Source: a virus
Strand: one strand, 5' to 3'
Length of the DNA stretch: 23,341 nt
Virus record (IMG/VR): IMGVR_UViG_3300020477_000137
Span: 1-23,341 of that record
Below, in pieces: positions 1 to 5,817 of the stretch. Each line of letters starts with the position of its first letter. The first letter of the stretch is position 1. The translations under genes and the position numbers were made by a program. The notes under the pieces are model-generated. The model was not told where the DNA came from, made no database searches, and saw nothing but the letters and a program-made list of their open reading frames with translations.

Positions 1-28
1 TAGCCTATGTAAATTTAGCCTATGTAAA
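1..28. repeat. Tandem 13-bp direct repeat at left edge
   Basis: The 13-mer TAGCCTATGTAAA occurs at 1-13 and again at 16-28, a 15-bp period. The window begins exactly at a repeat unit, so an array may continue to the left. It is followed by a run of related CTGTA/GTCTGT motifs up to about 75, including a 6-bp hairpin (AGACAG 52-57, CTGTCT 66-71). The function is unknown. Iterons of an origin or sites for a regulator are possible. Confidence 0.6.
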
Positions 29-91
29 GAAGTCTGTAGAGCATTCTGTAAAGACAGTCTATAGTCTGTCTGTATACTATGCTTAGTAGAG

Positions 92-121
92 ATTGTATTT
101 TTATTTTTCATTTCTTGTCAA
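92..121 (-). promoter_or_regulatory. Candidate leftward sigma70-type promoter
   Basis: On the minus strand a perfect TTGACA (116-121) lies 18 bases upstream of TACAAT (92-97), which matches the -10 consensus at five of six positions. It would start transcription near 85 and read leftward out of the window through the repeats at 1-75. It lies just downstream of the last gene of the cro operon, so a new transcription unit probably begins here. Confidence 0.45.
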
Positions 122-130
122 CCCCTAAAA

Positions 131-433
131 TTAATTTTCTTTTGATTTTCTGTATGTCCTTTTAATTAAAACAAACCAATGCTTATTACAGTTAAAACAA
201 TGCTGTATTGTAAAAGCACTACGAGTGCCGTAAGGGGTTCGTGGCGTTTTGATCACTAACTCTGGATCTTCAATGCTATTTCTCCATACATATTCTGTGC
301 TAGGCTCGGCACAACCGTGTATGTTTCTTAAAGTCACGTTACATTTTTGGCATCGTTTCTTTGGTGTTCTATTAAATATTTTTTTTTGGCGGTAATAATT
401 TTGGCGTACAACAGTTTTAGTTCTTGTCATCAT
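131..433 (-). CDS. Small protein with two CxxC pairs (zinc-ribbon-like)
   Basis: A protein of about 100 residues, basic, with two cysteine pairs (CQKC near residue 29 and CFNC near residue 83), the spacing expected of a zinc ribbon whose halves flank an insert. No family is recognised. The start is taken at the ATGATG at 433/430, which overlaps the end of the upstream gene. The same frame stays open further upstream, but that part lies inside the neighbour's reading frame and looks like a shadow. It is the last gene of the leftward early operon. A DNA- or RNA-binding accessory role would be inference only. Confidence 0.6.
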   Translation of the reverse strand: MMTRTKTVVRQNYYRQKKIFNRTPKKRCQKCNVTLRNIHGCAEPSTEYVWRNSIEDPELVIKTPRTPYGTRSAFTIQHCFNCNKHWFVLIKRTYRKSKEN

Positions 434-752
434 CTGCCCCCTTTTCTTTTGATTTTCTCCAGAACCGAACACCATCCATACCATCCTTGCGCTCTGTTTT
501 CTGGTAGAACTTCCAGCCGCGTTTTTCAAATCGGTATCGCATCTTGTAATACTGGTTCCAGGTAATCCAGATGGAATCCCCCACCTGCATTGCTGCGGTT
601 GCCCTATCATAAATCGCCTTGTCCTCTGGCATCGGTATGTCACGGTCGATCTTCACCATACAGAGATGGCAGACCATATGATTGTCACCCCTTGGGTACA
701 AATTTCCCCTTGGAATCCGACAACACCCACAAACTCTTTTTTCGATTTCCAT
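417..752 (-). CDS. Small protein with N-terminal zinc-binding cysteines
   Basis: A 111-residue protein. The start at 752 is set by a strong ribosome binding site (AGGGGAGGAG, five bases before ATG). The frame is open to 800, but upstream starts lack such a site. The N-terminus carries CGCC (residues 8-11) and CHLC (near residue 29), a probable zinc ribbon. The C-terminal half is rich in aromatic and basic residues and ends in a charged tail. It overlaps the preceding gene by 68 bases and the following gene by 17, unusually deep overlaps. No specific function is recognised. Confidence 0.7.
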   Translation of the reverse strand: MEIEKRVCGCCRIPRGNLYPRGDNHMVCHLCMVKIDRDIPMPEDKAIYDRATAAMQVGDSIWITWNQYYKMRYRFEKRGWKFYQKTERKDGMDGVRFWRKSKEKGADDDKN

Positions 753-891
753 AAATGCTCCTCCCCTTGTCATCTTCAGTAATCGTTGTATGGCAGACAT
801 TGCATACCTGCGCGCCGTCCACCTCCTTGGTCTTAGTCCAGCAGCGTGGACACAGACCCTGCGCTAGTAATTCCTCAATGGTGTGGTACAT
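685..891 (-). CDS. Small zinc-ribbon-like protein
   Basis: A 68-residue protein starting at an ATG at 891 that overlaps the stop of the wall-hydrolase gene (TGATG), with GGAG eight bases upstream. A TTG three bases earlier is also possible. CPRC (near residue 14) and CNVC (near residue 31) form a compact zinc ribbon. The C-terminal third is shared in another frame with the next gene, whose ribosome binding site lies inside this one. It is one of four cysteine-pair proteins in this operon. Function unknown. Confidence 0.65.
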   Translation of the reverse strand: MYHTIEELLAQGLCPRCWTKTKEVDGAQVCNVCHTTITEDDKGRSIYGNRKKSLWVLSDSKGKFVPKG

Positions 892-1319
892 CAATCCATC
901 TCCAAACGATAAAAAATATGATCATTGATACGCACAGTTTTAGTCATCAGATCCTTCCAGGAAGGCTGGACGTAATAGGCGTGGTAATGCGTTGCGCCAT
1001 CCGTAAGATCAATGATGTTGAGCGTTCCCTCTAATAACCCCCAGGATATTTCTTCCGCCCATTCATAGGCTTCAGGGTCATCAATGTTTTCTGGCTTTTG
1101 ATCACACCAGAATGAGAACTGGCATCGATCAGGAATGGGTATTTGAGGGTTCCAGGTATAATAATATCCTTCTTTCACAACATCGCACACCGTGTCTGGA
1201 TATCGATGGTCACTGACCCTCGTCATAATGACCTGCCCCACTGCAATCTGCCCCACTGTCGGCTCACCTCTGGCTTCAAAATAAATGGCGGTTGCCAGAC
1301 ATACTAATTCTGCTATCAT
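891..1319 (-). CDS. SleB-family cell wall hydrolase
   Basis: A 142-residue protein matching the Hydrolase_2 (SleB-like) family by eye. It has the N-terminal block with YFEARGE (residues 13-19; E15 is the likely catalytic acid), the GQIAVGQVIMTRV helix, YPDTVCDVV, CQFSFWCD, and the C-terminal GATHYHA and FYRL elements. The family cleaves peptidoglycan glycan strands. No signal peptide or membrane segment is visible, so export would need a holin or another route. The ATG overlaps the methyltransferase stop (ATGA), with a strong AGAGGAG site five bases upstream. It sits in the early operon, far from the lysozyme and holin at 9493-10345, which is odd for a lysis gene. Confidence 0.85.
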   Translation of the reverse strand: MIAELVCLATAIYFEARGEPTVGQIAVGQVIMTRVSDHRYPDTVCDVVKEGYYYTWNPQIPIPDRCQFSFWCDQKPENIDDPEAYEWAEEISWGLLEGTLNIIDLTDGATHYHAYYVQPSWKDLMTKTVRINDHIFYRLEMD

Positions 1320-2200
1320 TTTTTGCTCCTCTGCTCACTGCCCCAGTGAACCTCCAATATCGCTCTGCCCAACACCGCAGGTATTTGTGGGATTACTGAA
1401 TTTCCCAACGCCTTTAGTCTTTGCGTTCTGTTTTTTTGCCCTTCGGCAACTCTTGGCGTTCCTTCTTCCCAATTATCTCCCCAATGTCCGTGAATCCTTT
1501 TGGATACCCCATCACCAGTTCCACCCAGTCCGCGGCCAGTGTTCCATTGCCAGTGTTCCTCACTTTTCGAGGTGTCGGCCACAAAACTGCCCCCCTCAAA
1601 TTTCCCCTCGCTACATCGTGAGGAATTCCTTTTTCGTTCTTTTTCATATGAGGACTTTGTGAGTCCGATGTTTTTGGAGTTGGCCAAGACTGCAATGATG
1701 AAGCAGCGGTATCGGAGATGGGGTGCGTTTTGTGATGAAGCAGGTAGTATGAGCGTTTTTGTTTCGTAACCTTCACTTTCCAGGTCAGTGCAGACCTGCT
1801 CGAATACCACTCCGTCTCGGATGCTAACAAGATTTCGCACATTCTCTCCAAGGACGTAGGTGGGTCTGATTTCCTTGATGATTCTAAACATTTCAGGCCA
1901 GAGCCAGCGATCATCTTCTGTTGCTTTCTGGAGTCCTGCAACGGATACGGATTGACAGGGGAACCCCCCTGTGATGACATCAACTCTATCCAATCCAACT
2001 GTATCCACTCCGACATCTCTTACGTCCTCATAAATTGGCACATCAGGCCAGTGCTTTTTAAGCACCTTCTGGGCAAAGGGTTCGTTGTCACAGAAGCCAA
2101 CTGTTTCAAAACCACCAGTGCTTTCCAAGCCAAGGCTAAAGCCACCGATGCCACTAAATAGATCCAGATGGCGTAGTTTTCTTTGCTCATTTTTTTCCAT
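1316..2200 (-). CDS. C5-cytosine DNA methyltransferase (Dcm-like)
   Basis: A 294-residue enzyme with the ordered motifs of the C5 methyltransferases. Motif I is DLFSGIGGFSLGL (residues 13-25, AdoMet binding). Motif IV is GGFPCQS, containing the catalytic cysteine. Motif VI is GENV, a motif VIII-like block is LRYRCF, and motif X near the C-terminus is RLKALGNSVIPQ. The region between motifs VIII and X, where target recognition lies, is short. It should methylate cytosine in phage DNA, most plausibly to escape restriction. No partner endonuclease of an R-M system is recognised, though VRR-NUC lies two genes upstream. It overlaps the preceding gene by 14 bases. Hand count on line 1921-1980 gives 32/60 G+C, far higher than the PP-loop gene two genes upstream. 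Confidence 0.93.
   Translation of the reverse strand: MEKNEQRKLRHLDLFSGIGGFSLGLESTGGFETVGFCDNEPFAQKVLKKHWPDVPIYEDVRDVGVDTVGLDRVDVITGGFPCQSVSVAGLQKATEDDRWLWPEMFRIIKEIRPTYVLGENVRNLVSIRDGVVFEQVCTDLESEGYETKTLILPASSQNAPHLRYRCFIIAVLANSKNIGLTKSSYEKERKRNSSRCSEGKFEGGSFVADTSKSEEHWQWNTGRGLGGTGDGVSKRIHGHWGDNWEEGTPRVAEGQKNRTQRLKALGNSVIPQIPAVLGRAILEVHWGSEQRSKK
1414..2016 (-). other. 200-codon open frame inside the methyltransferase gene
   Basis: A second reading frame on the same strand stays open for 200 codons within the methyltransferase gene. An internal ATG at 1980 (MSSQGG...) lies over the catalytic GGFPCQ motif of the main frame. The product contains LTWKVKVTK, WPTP twice and ADWVELVMGYPKGFTD near its C-terminus. 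From memory, these are hallmarks of a recurring phage hypothetical protein (LTWK, WPTP, WVEWLMGFPxGWT) usually found at cytosine methyltransferase loci. No convincing ribosome binding site was found. It could be a real overlapping gene or a conserved by-product of constrained methyltransferase sequence. It is therefore not called as a confident gene. Confidence 0.3.
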
Positions 2201-2501
2201 CCAACCCCAGATCCCTTAGTGATAGTTCTTCCCCACCGTTCAGTTCATCCCACACATCATCACGGAGATTTTCAGATCTTTTGTACGGTTCTCTGCGGTT
2301 CCGATCCTTCATAAAATCCTGCCACGACTTTTTCTTTTTAATCTTTGGTTTAGGAGCGACAGTTTTTTTGGAAAGAAGCACTTCCATTGTAAAGTAAATG
2401 TTACTGCACTTGGAACACTGTCGCCTGCGCTTAACGCCCTCTGACAACTTACGCGAATCAAGTACCTTAGTTTGGAATGATTGGCAGCTAGGGCAATGCA
2501 T
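2187..2501 (-). CDS. NrdR-like zinc ribbon protein lacking the ATP cone
   Basis: About 104 residues. The first 40 (MHCPSC near the start, VLDSRK, VKRRRQC, CSKC) resemble the N-terminal zinc ribbon of NrdR, the ribonucleotide-reductase repressor, including the basic RRR that follows the second strand. The NrdR ATP-cone domain is absent. It is replaced by a lysine-rich linker and an acidic tail, so this is probably a phage DNA-binding protein and not NrdR. The start at 2501 forms a TGATG coupling with the upstream gene; an in-frame ATG at 2513 is the alternative. It overlaps the methyltransferase start by 14 bases. Confidence 0.75.
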   Translation of the reverse strand: MHCPSCQSFQTKVLDSRKLSEGVKRRRQCSKCSNIYFTMEVLLSKKTVAPKPKIKKKKSWQDFMKDRNRREPYKRSENLRDDVWDELNGGEELSLRDLGLDGKK

Positions 2502-3319
2502 CAAACACCACACATTCCGTCACATTCGTCCAAAAAGTTTAACTGCCCTCTATCTTCTAATGAAGAAAAATCAACTTCATCTAATGGCTTTAAAGATGAA
2601 TGAACAAACTGTTCTACATTTTTTGTGTTTTGGGTTCTTATTGCTTTATCAAATACTACTGCATCATTAAAACTTTTAGGATCATTAATCATCATATCAC
2701 GCCACAAACTATTGTCGTGGTAAGGACAAGCAATGCAGGCTGACTTAGCTAACTTTTTATTTGGATAATGCTTGTTAAACCATTGAACGCAATGGTGCCT
2801 TTTCATACCTAATTCAAGCAATGGAAATCTATTAATAATATACTTATCTCGACTTTCCTTTACTCTTTGCATCTCATCAGTAGAAATACCAATCCAAGTT
2901 TCACATAGTTTACCTTTAGCTCTCTCACCCTTTTTTAATCCTAGCAATTCTCTAGTTTTATATTTTATAGGCTGTATCTTATAATCATTAGTGCATTGCC
3001 TCATACCAATGCCAGAAGCCGTAAAGAAAGGCATAGTAACAAACTTAGTACCAAATTTATTTTCACCTTTTAATGTATGCTCTTTAATATTGCCTACCGT
3101 TACTCTGTATACTGGAAACGGCAACTGTTTTTCTAGCCAATCAAGATGGTCATACACACTTTCAGGCTCAAATTGTGTATCAGCAAAAATTGCACAATCT
3201 GGCATTGTAGTTATTTTGCCCATACCAGCCATCAATGCCATTACAGATGATTGAACACCTGCTCCTAAACTAATTACCCTTAAATCAGCGTTTGGTATTT
3301 CTTTGCTAAAACTAATCAT
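2501..3319 (-). CDS. PP-loop ATPase, PAPS-reductase-like
   Basis: About 272 residues. SLGAGVQSS near residue 17 is a PP-loop (ATP pyrophosphatase) motif of the PAPS reductase superfamily. It is followed by PDCAIFADTQFEPESVYDHLDWL and by conserved-looking FFTASGIGMRQCT and WIGISTDE blocks. Cysteine pairs at CIACP (about 195-199) and in the C-terminal CDGMCGV could bind zinc or an iron-sulfur cluster, as in some tRNA-thiolation relatives. Phages carry this family widely; its substrate is not established to my knowledge. Sulfate assimilation is unlikely here. The start is ATG 3319, coupled to the nuclease stop, or GTG 3322. Line 2641-2700 counts only 16/60 G+C, well below its neighbours, which suggests separate acquisition. 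Confidence 0.85.
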   Translation of the reverse strand: MISFSKEIPNADLRVISLGAGVQSSVMALMAGMGKITTMPDCAIFADTQFEPESVYDHLDWLEKQLPFPVYRVTVGNIKEHTLKGENKFGTKFVTMPFFTASGIGMRQCTNDYKIQPIKYKTRELLGLKKGERAKGKLCETWIGISTDEMQRVKESRDKYIINRFPLLELGMKRHHCVQWFNKHYPNKKLAKSACIACPYHDNSLWRDMMINDPKSFNDAVVFDKAIRTQNTKNVEQFVHSSLKPLDEVDFSSLEDRGQLNFLDECDGMCGV

Positions 3320-3738
3320 CACGCACCCTGCACTTCTGCCATCTTTTCAATGGCTCTGGATTTTCCGTTTTCTCTAAGTTCGATGATGTGTGATAGCCAA
3401 GCCTTAACTTTGTGCAGGCGGTTAGCAGTCAAGACCATACACCCAGCTTCTCCCAGTTCAGCCTGGACTGCCTTTTGAGCAGGTGTTACCACGCCGCGTT
3501 TCGGTGCTTTTAATTCAATGAATAATGGGTAGGGAATACCACCAAAGAAATATCTGTGCGGAACAAATATGCACAGATCTGGAAACCCTGATTTCATTCC
3601 TAACTTTTTTAAGCGCATCATATAATTAACGTGCCTTCTTCCTTCATTTGGCGAATGGTGAAAAAAACATCCAGACGGCAATGCAGCATCCAACCACTGC
3701 ACCACTAGTTTCTGAAACTCGTCTTCAGTCACGCTCAC
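3319..3738 (-). CDS. VRR-NUC domain nuclease
   Basis: A 139-residue stand-alone VRR-NUC protein of the PD-(D/E)XK nuclease superfamily. Visible elements are NEGRR (residues 31-35), the SGFPDLCIF strand with the catalytic Asp, the IELKAPKRG strand with Glu and Lys, and TPAQKAVQ supplying the Gln of the helix. Short phage VRR-NUC proteins are thought to cleave branched or flap DNA during replication or recombination. The start is a GTG inside the end of cro (14-base overlap), and the stop overlaps the PP-loop gene start. The length is normal for the phage family. Confidence 0.88.
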   Translation of the reverse strand: MSVTEDEFQKLVVQWLDAALPSGCFFHHSPNEGRRHVNYMMRLKKLGMKSGFPDLCIFVPHRYFFGGIPYPLFIELKAPKRGVVTPAQKAVQAELGEAGCMVLTANRLHKVKAWLSHIIELRENGKSRAIEKMAEVQGA

Positions 3739-3937
3739 AATAAAAGTCGTTTGGCATCACCTCACCCATCGTCACCGTAATGATGTTTGACATATATCGT
3801 CTGTCTGGGATCATCGCGTCCTTGTGCGATTTTGGAAGGCACCAACGCCGTGCAATCGTTGCGTCACCTGCACCTATGAGGTTTGCAAGTTTTTTGTAAC
3901 TCAAACTGTGCTTGTCTTTAAATTCTTTTAATGTCAT
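3725..3937 (-). CDS. Cro-like helix-turn-helix regulator
   Basis: A 70-residue protein beginning with a helix-turn-helix (KKLANLIGAGDATIARRW, residues 15-32) followed by IPDRRYMSNIITVTMGEVMPNDFY, a layout common to small phage Cro/repressor proteins. It is divergent from the cI-like gene and is the first gene of the leftward operon, the position of cro in lambdoid switches. The candidate -10 box ends six bases before the ATG and no ribosome binding site is visible, so the transcript may be leaderless or nearly so. It would repress the repressor promoter and tune its own operon by binding the shared palindrome (inference). Confidence 0.8.
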   Translation of the reverse strand: MTLKEFKDKHSLSYKKLANLIGAGDATIARRWCLPKSHKDAMIPDRRYMSNIITVTMGEVMPNDFYCERD

Positions 3938-3943
3938 TCCAAC

Positions 3944-3971
3944 ATCATATACATTTGACAGATATGGTCAA
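3944..3971 (-). promoter_or_regulatory. Leftward early promoter (cro operon)
   Basis: On the minus strand TTGACC (3966-3971) is separated by 16 bases from TATGAT (3944-3949). Both boxes match the sigma70 consensus at five of six positions. Transcription would begin at or within a few bases of the cro start codon at 3937. The -35 box is one half-site of the palindrome at 3955-3971, so repressor binding would exclude polymerase directly. Confidence 0.6.
3955..3971. promoter_or_regulatory. Operator palindrome, copy 1 (TTGACA-N5-GGTCAA)
   Basis: A 17-bp imperfect palindrome in the 58-base gap between divergent cro and cI genes. The half-sites are TTGACA (3955-3960) and GGTCAA (3966-3971), with a 5-base centre. 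The same architecture recurs at 4695-4711 with perfect half-sites. The left half could also serve as a -35 for the rightward repressor gene, but only weak -10 candidates (around 3978-3991) follow, as expected of an activated maintenance promoter. Confidence 0.6.
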
Positions 3972-4022
3972 TAGTGTTACTTAAATAAATTAAATATGAC
4001 ACTTACTGACATTGAGGTTATT

Positions 4023-4673
4023 ATGAACGAATACTATAATCCCACTATGAGCGGTGCAAATTTAGCAAGATATATTAAGTTGTCTGGCTTGTCCAAAGGG
4101 GAAGTGGCAGAACAAAAGGGGATTGCTCCAGAAAGTTTGTCCAGGCACATTTCTGGTCGGTCACACTTTAGCGTTCAGGACGCTATTGAGTATGGTAAAA
4201 TTTTAGGCATAACACCAGAACGTCTTTTGTTTGAGCCTAGACCAATAAAGATTGCAGGCACAACCAATATGAACATTGTCAATATGTATGACAATTCAGA
4301 AAAAGAGAGATATGTCCGATTTCATCATTCAATGCGCGATGGTGTAAACTGCCTTACAATGGATGAAACTGCATCAGCTTACCAATATGTGAAGTATCTT
4401 TGGTTTTATATGTCTTCTTATATGGAAAAGACTGTGGTTCATCAGCATTGTTTTGGTGAGCCTTGCATTGTTAAAACTAAAGATGACAGAATATTATGCA
4501 GAAGACCTTTTCCAGAGCCTATTACTAGTGACTTCAAATTAAAATTTACATTGCAAGGATTGCCAATCTACGGTTCTTTAGAAATAGAACAAGGCGTATC
4601 ACTTAAATGGGCGTGTCCACTGCTAAATAATATCCAACGTCCTGATCTTATAGGCATTGAAATTGACGATTAA
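4023..4673 (+). CDS. CI-like phage repressor (XRE helix-turn-helix)
   Basis: A 216-residue protein. Residues 12-65 form an XRE-type helix-turn-helix (LARYIKLSGLSKGEVAEQKGI, then SLSRHISGRSHFS and LGITPERLLF). The C-terminal half is a beta-rich domain (GEPCIVKTKDDRILCRR..., GSLEIEQG) in the place where LexA/CI proteins carry the S24 dimerisation/peptidase fold. No clear catalytic Ser-Lys pair is visible, so self-cleavage is uncertain. The start at 4023 has GAGG five bases upstream. An in-frame ATG at 3996 lacks a site but could be used on a leaderless message. Its location between two matching operators makes a lysogeny repressor the best reading. Confidence 0.8.
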   Translation: MNEYYNPTMSGANLARYIKLSGLSKGEVAEQKGIAPESLSRHISGRSHFSVQDAIEYGKILGITPERLLFEPRPIKIAGTTNMNIVNMYDNSEKERYVRFHHSMRDGVNCLTMDETASAYQYVKYLWFYMSSYMEKTVVHQHCFGEPCIVKTKDDRILCRRPFPEPITSDFKLKFTLQGLPIYGSLEIEQGVSLKWACPLLNNIQRPDLIGIEIDD

Positions 4674-4694
4674 CAAAATAATTATTTGACAGAC

Positions 4695-4723
4695 TTGACA
4701 ACAACTGTCAAAAAGATTAAAAC
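4695..4723 (+). promoter_or_regulatory. Rightward early promoter with operator copy 2
   Basis: TTGACA (4695-4700), 17-base spacer, TAAAAC (4718-4723; four of six). The perfect palindrome TTGACA-N5-TGTCAA (4695-4711) covers the -35 box and part of the spacer, and a further TTGACA half-site lies at 4686-4691. Downstream is a 6-bp hairpin (CTTAAT 4727-4732, ATTAAG 4737-4742) followed by GGGG and T6. It overlaps the ribosome binding site AAGGGGG (4740-4746) of the exonuclease gene, so translation could be sensitive to its folding. Confidence 0.6.
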
Positions 4724-4755
4724 CTTCTTAATACCAATTAAGGGGGTTTTTTATT

Positions 4756-5679
4756 ATGTCGTTCCCAACACTGCCCAAATGGGCGAAAGATAAGAATTAT
4801 TTCTGGCATTCAAATCCAGAGTCACGACCACTGGACGTTACCTATTTTGACAAGCTGATCATTCGCCCCAAGGTTAATCTTGCGTGGGAGATATTAAAGA
4901 ATGAACGTGACGGTGACCGTGATAGAGCATCCGAAACAATCGCAAAGTATGATGACGATAACGCCAATATGTTTGCAGGGCGACTTGTGCAGGAAATGGT
5001 TGAAAAATTTCTGATGGAAAATAAATCCCAAGAAGAATGCATTGAGTATGGATCAAATGCCTTTAATGAATATCAACCACGAAGCTGGGATGACGGCAAG
5101 GATGCCGAAAAGCTGGAAATCAATCGTGATGAATTTGCCACCGTATTTAAGAATGCAGCCGAAGGCATTCAGGAAGCACAACTTCATTTAGGCTTAAATC
5201 AACTTGAAGGTGAGAAGGAAGTCTTTACAAACATCGATGGTCTGGCATTGCCATATTACGGCAGACCAGATTTTTCACATCAGATTGAACTGAAAACCAA
5301 ATGGTCAATTAAAGATGTGCGCGCCAAATCAGGGTCACGCGCCAGCAGTTTGCCCAGCCAACCAGTTTGGTCGCATCTTTGTCAGGTTGCAGGTTACTGG
5401 TACGAAAAAAAGCGTCCACAGATCATCGTATATGCCAACAAGATGGGTTATAGGATGTTTCACTCACAAAACTGCGAACAACTGTCTGAGGACGCTCTAT
5501 CTGCGACTATCACCCACGTTGCTGCAAAGTGCCGTATTCGTGAGCATCAGTTAAAAAGTACGGACTCCGTACACGATCTGATGCAGTTAATCGAACCTGA
5601 TTTCGGTCATAACTATGCCTGGAATCGTAATCCTGAAGTTGTCAATGAAGCAAAAAAATTATGGGGGTTTAAAATATGA
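4756..5679 (+). CDS. RecB/Cas4-like PD-(D/E)XK exonuclease
   Basis: A 307-residue nuclease. The catalytic core reads GRPDF (residues 169-173, Asp172), IELKTKW (Glu178, Lys180) and QPVWSHLCQVAGYWY, with Gln210 and Tyr214 forming the RecB motif. The helix AGRLVQEMVEKF (residues 74-85) corresponds to the N-terminal 'G..vH' helix of this superfamily, with Gln in place of His. Phage enzymes of this type resect double-stranded ends before single-strand annealing. It is first in the rightward operon, just after the operator-controlled promoter, and three small genes ahead of a candidate annealing protein, a lambda exo/bet-like arrangement. Exact substrate polarity cannot be read from the sequence. 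Confidence 0.85.
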   Translation: MSFPTLPKWAKDKNYFWHSNPESRPLDVTYFDKLIIRPKVNLAWEILKNERDGDRDRASETIAKYDDDNANMFAGRLVQEMVEKFLMENKSQEECIEYGSNAFNEYQPRSWDDGKDAEKLEINRDEFATVFKNAAEGIQEAQLHLGLNQLEGEKEVFTNIDGLALPYYGRPDFSHQIELKTKWSIKDVRAKSGSRASSLPSQPVWSHLCQVAGYWYEKKRPQIIVYANKMGYRMFHSQNCEQLSEDALSATITHVAAKCRIREHQLKSTDSVHDLMQLIEPDFGHNYAWNRNPEVVNEAKKLWGFKI

Positions 5680-5816
5680 AAACTTTATTAGAATGGCTTG
5701 AAGCCTACGAAGACCATTGGCTTGTAGAACTGATTGGCGGTCTGTGTTTTTTCGCGTCCATCCTTGGTCTGTGTTTCTTACTGTTTTTTGTCTATCCAGA
5801 TTCAGTTTATTATTGA
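5676..5816 (+). CDS. 46-residue membrane protein
   Basis: A short gene whose ATG overlaps the exonuclease stop (ATGA). After an acidic amphipathic N-terminus (MKTLLEWLEAYEDHW) comes a single long hydrophobic segment (about residues 17-42: LVELIGGLCFFASILGLC... LLFFVYP), so it is probably a one-pass inner-membrane peptide. No ribosome binding site is needed beyond coupling to the upstream gene. No family is recognised. Early-expressed small membrane proteins in phages often act in exclusion or host inhibition, but nothing in the sequence proves this. Confidence 0.6.
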   Translation: MKTLLEWLEAYEDHWLVELIGGLCFFASILGLCFLLFFVYPDSVYY

Positions 5817-5817
5817 T

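Noticed and set aside
1-75. CRISPR array
   Set aside because: The repeat is 13 bp with a 2-bp gap, with only two copies visible. There are no spacer-sized intervals and no cas genes.
434-643. N-terminal extension of the 131-433 gene
   Set aside because: The extended frame lies entirely inside the neighbouring gene and gives no recognisable protein. The ATGATG at 433/430 fits operon spacing.
1285-1769. Plus-strand ORFs opposite the methyltransferase
   Set aside because: Low-complexity products with no ribosome binding sites, antisense to a clear enzyme gene.
2501-3319. Sulfate-assimilation PAPS reductase (CysH)
   Set aside because: It shares the PP-loop superfamily, but I do not recognise the CysH C-terminal active-site motif, and the setting is a phage early operon.
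4727-4752. Rho-independent terminator after the cI gene
   Set aside because: The 6-bp stem is AT-rich and is separated from the T-run by four G residues that form the ribosome binding site of the next gene. It is better read as part of that leader.
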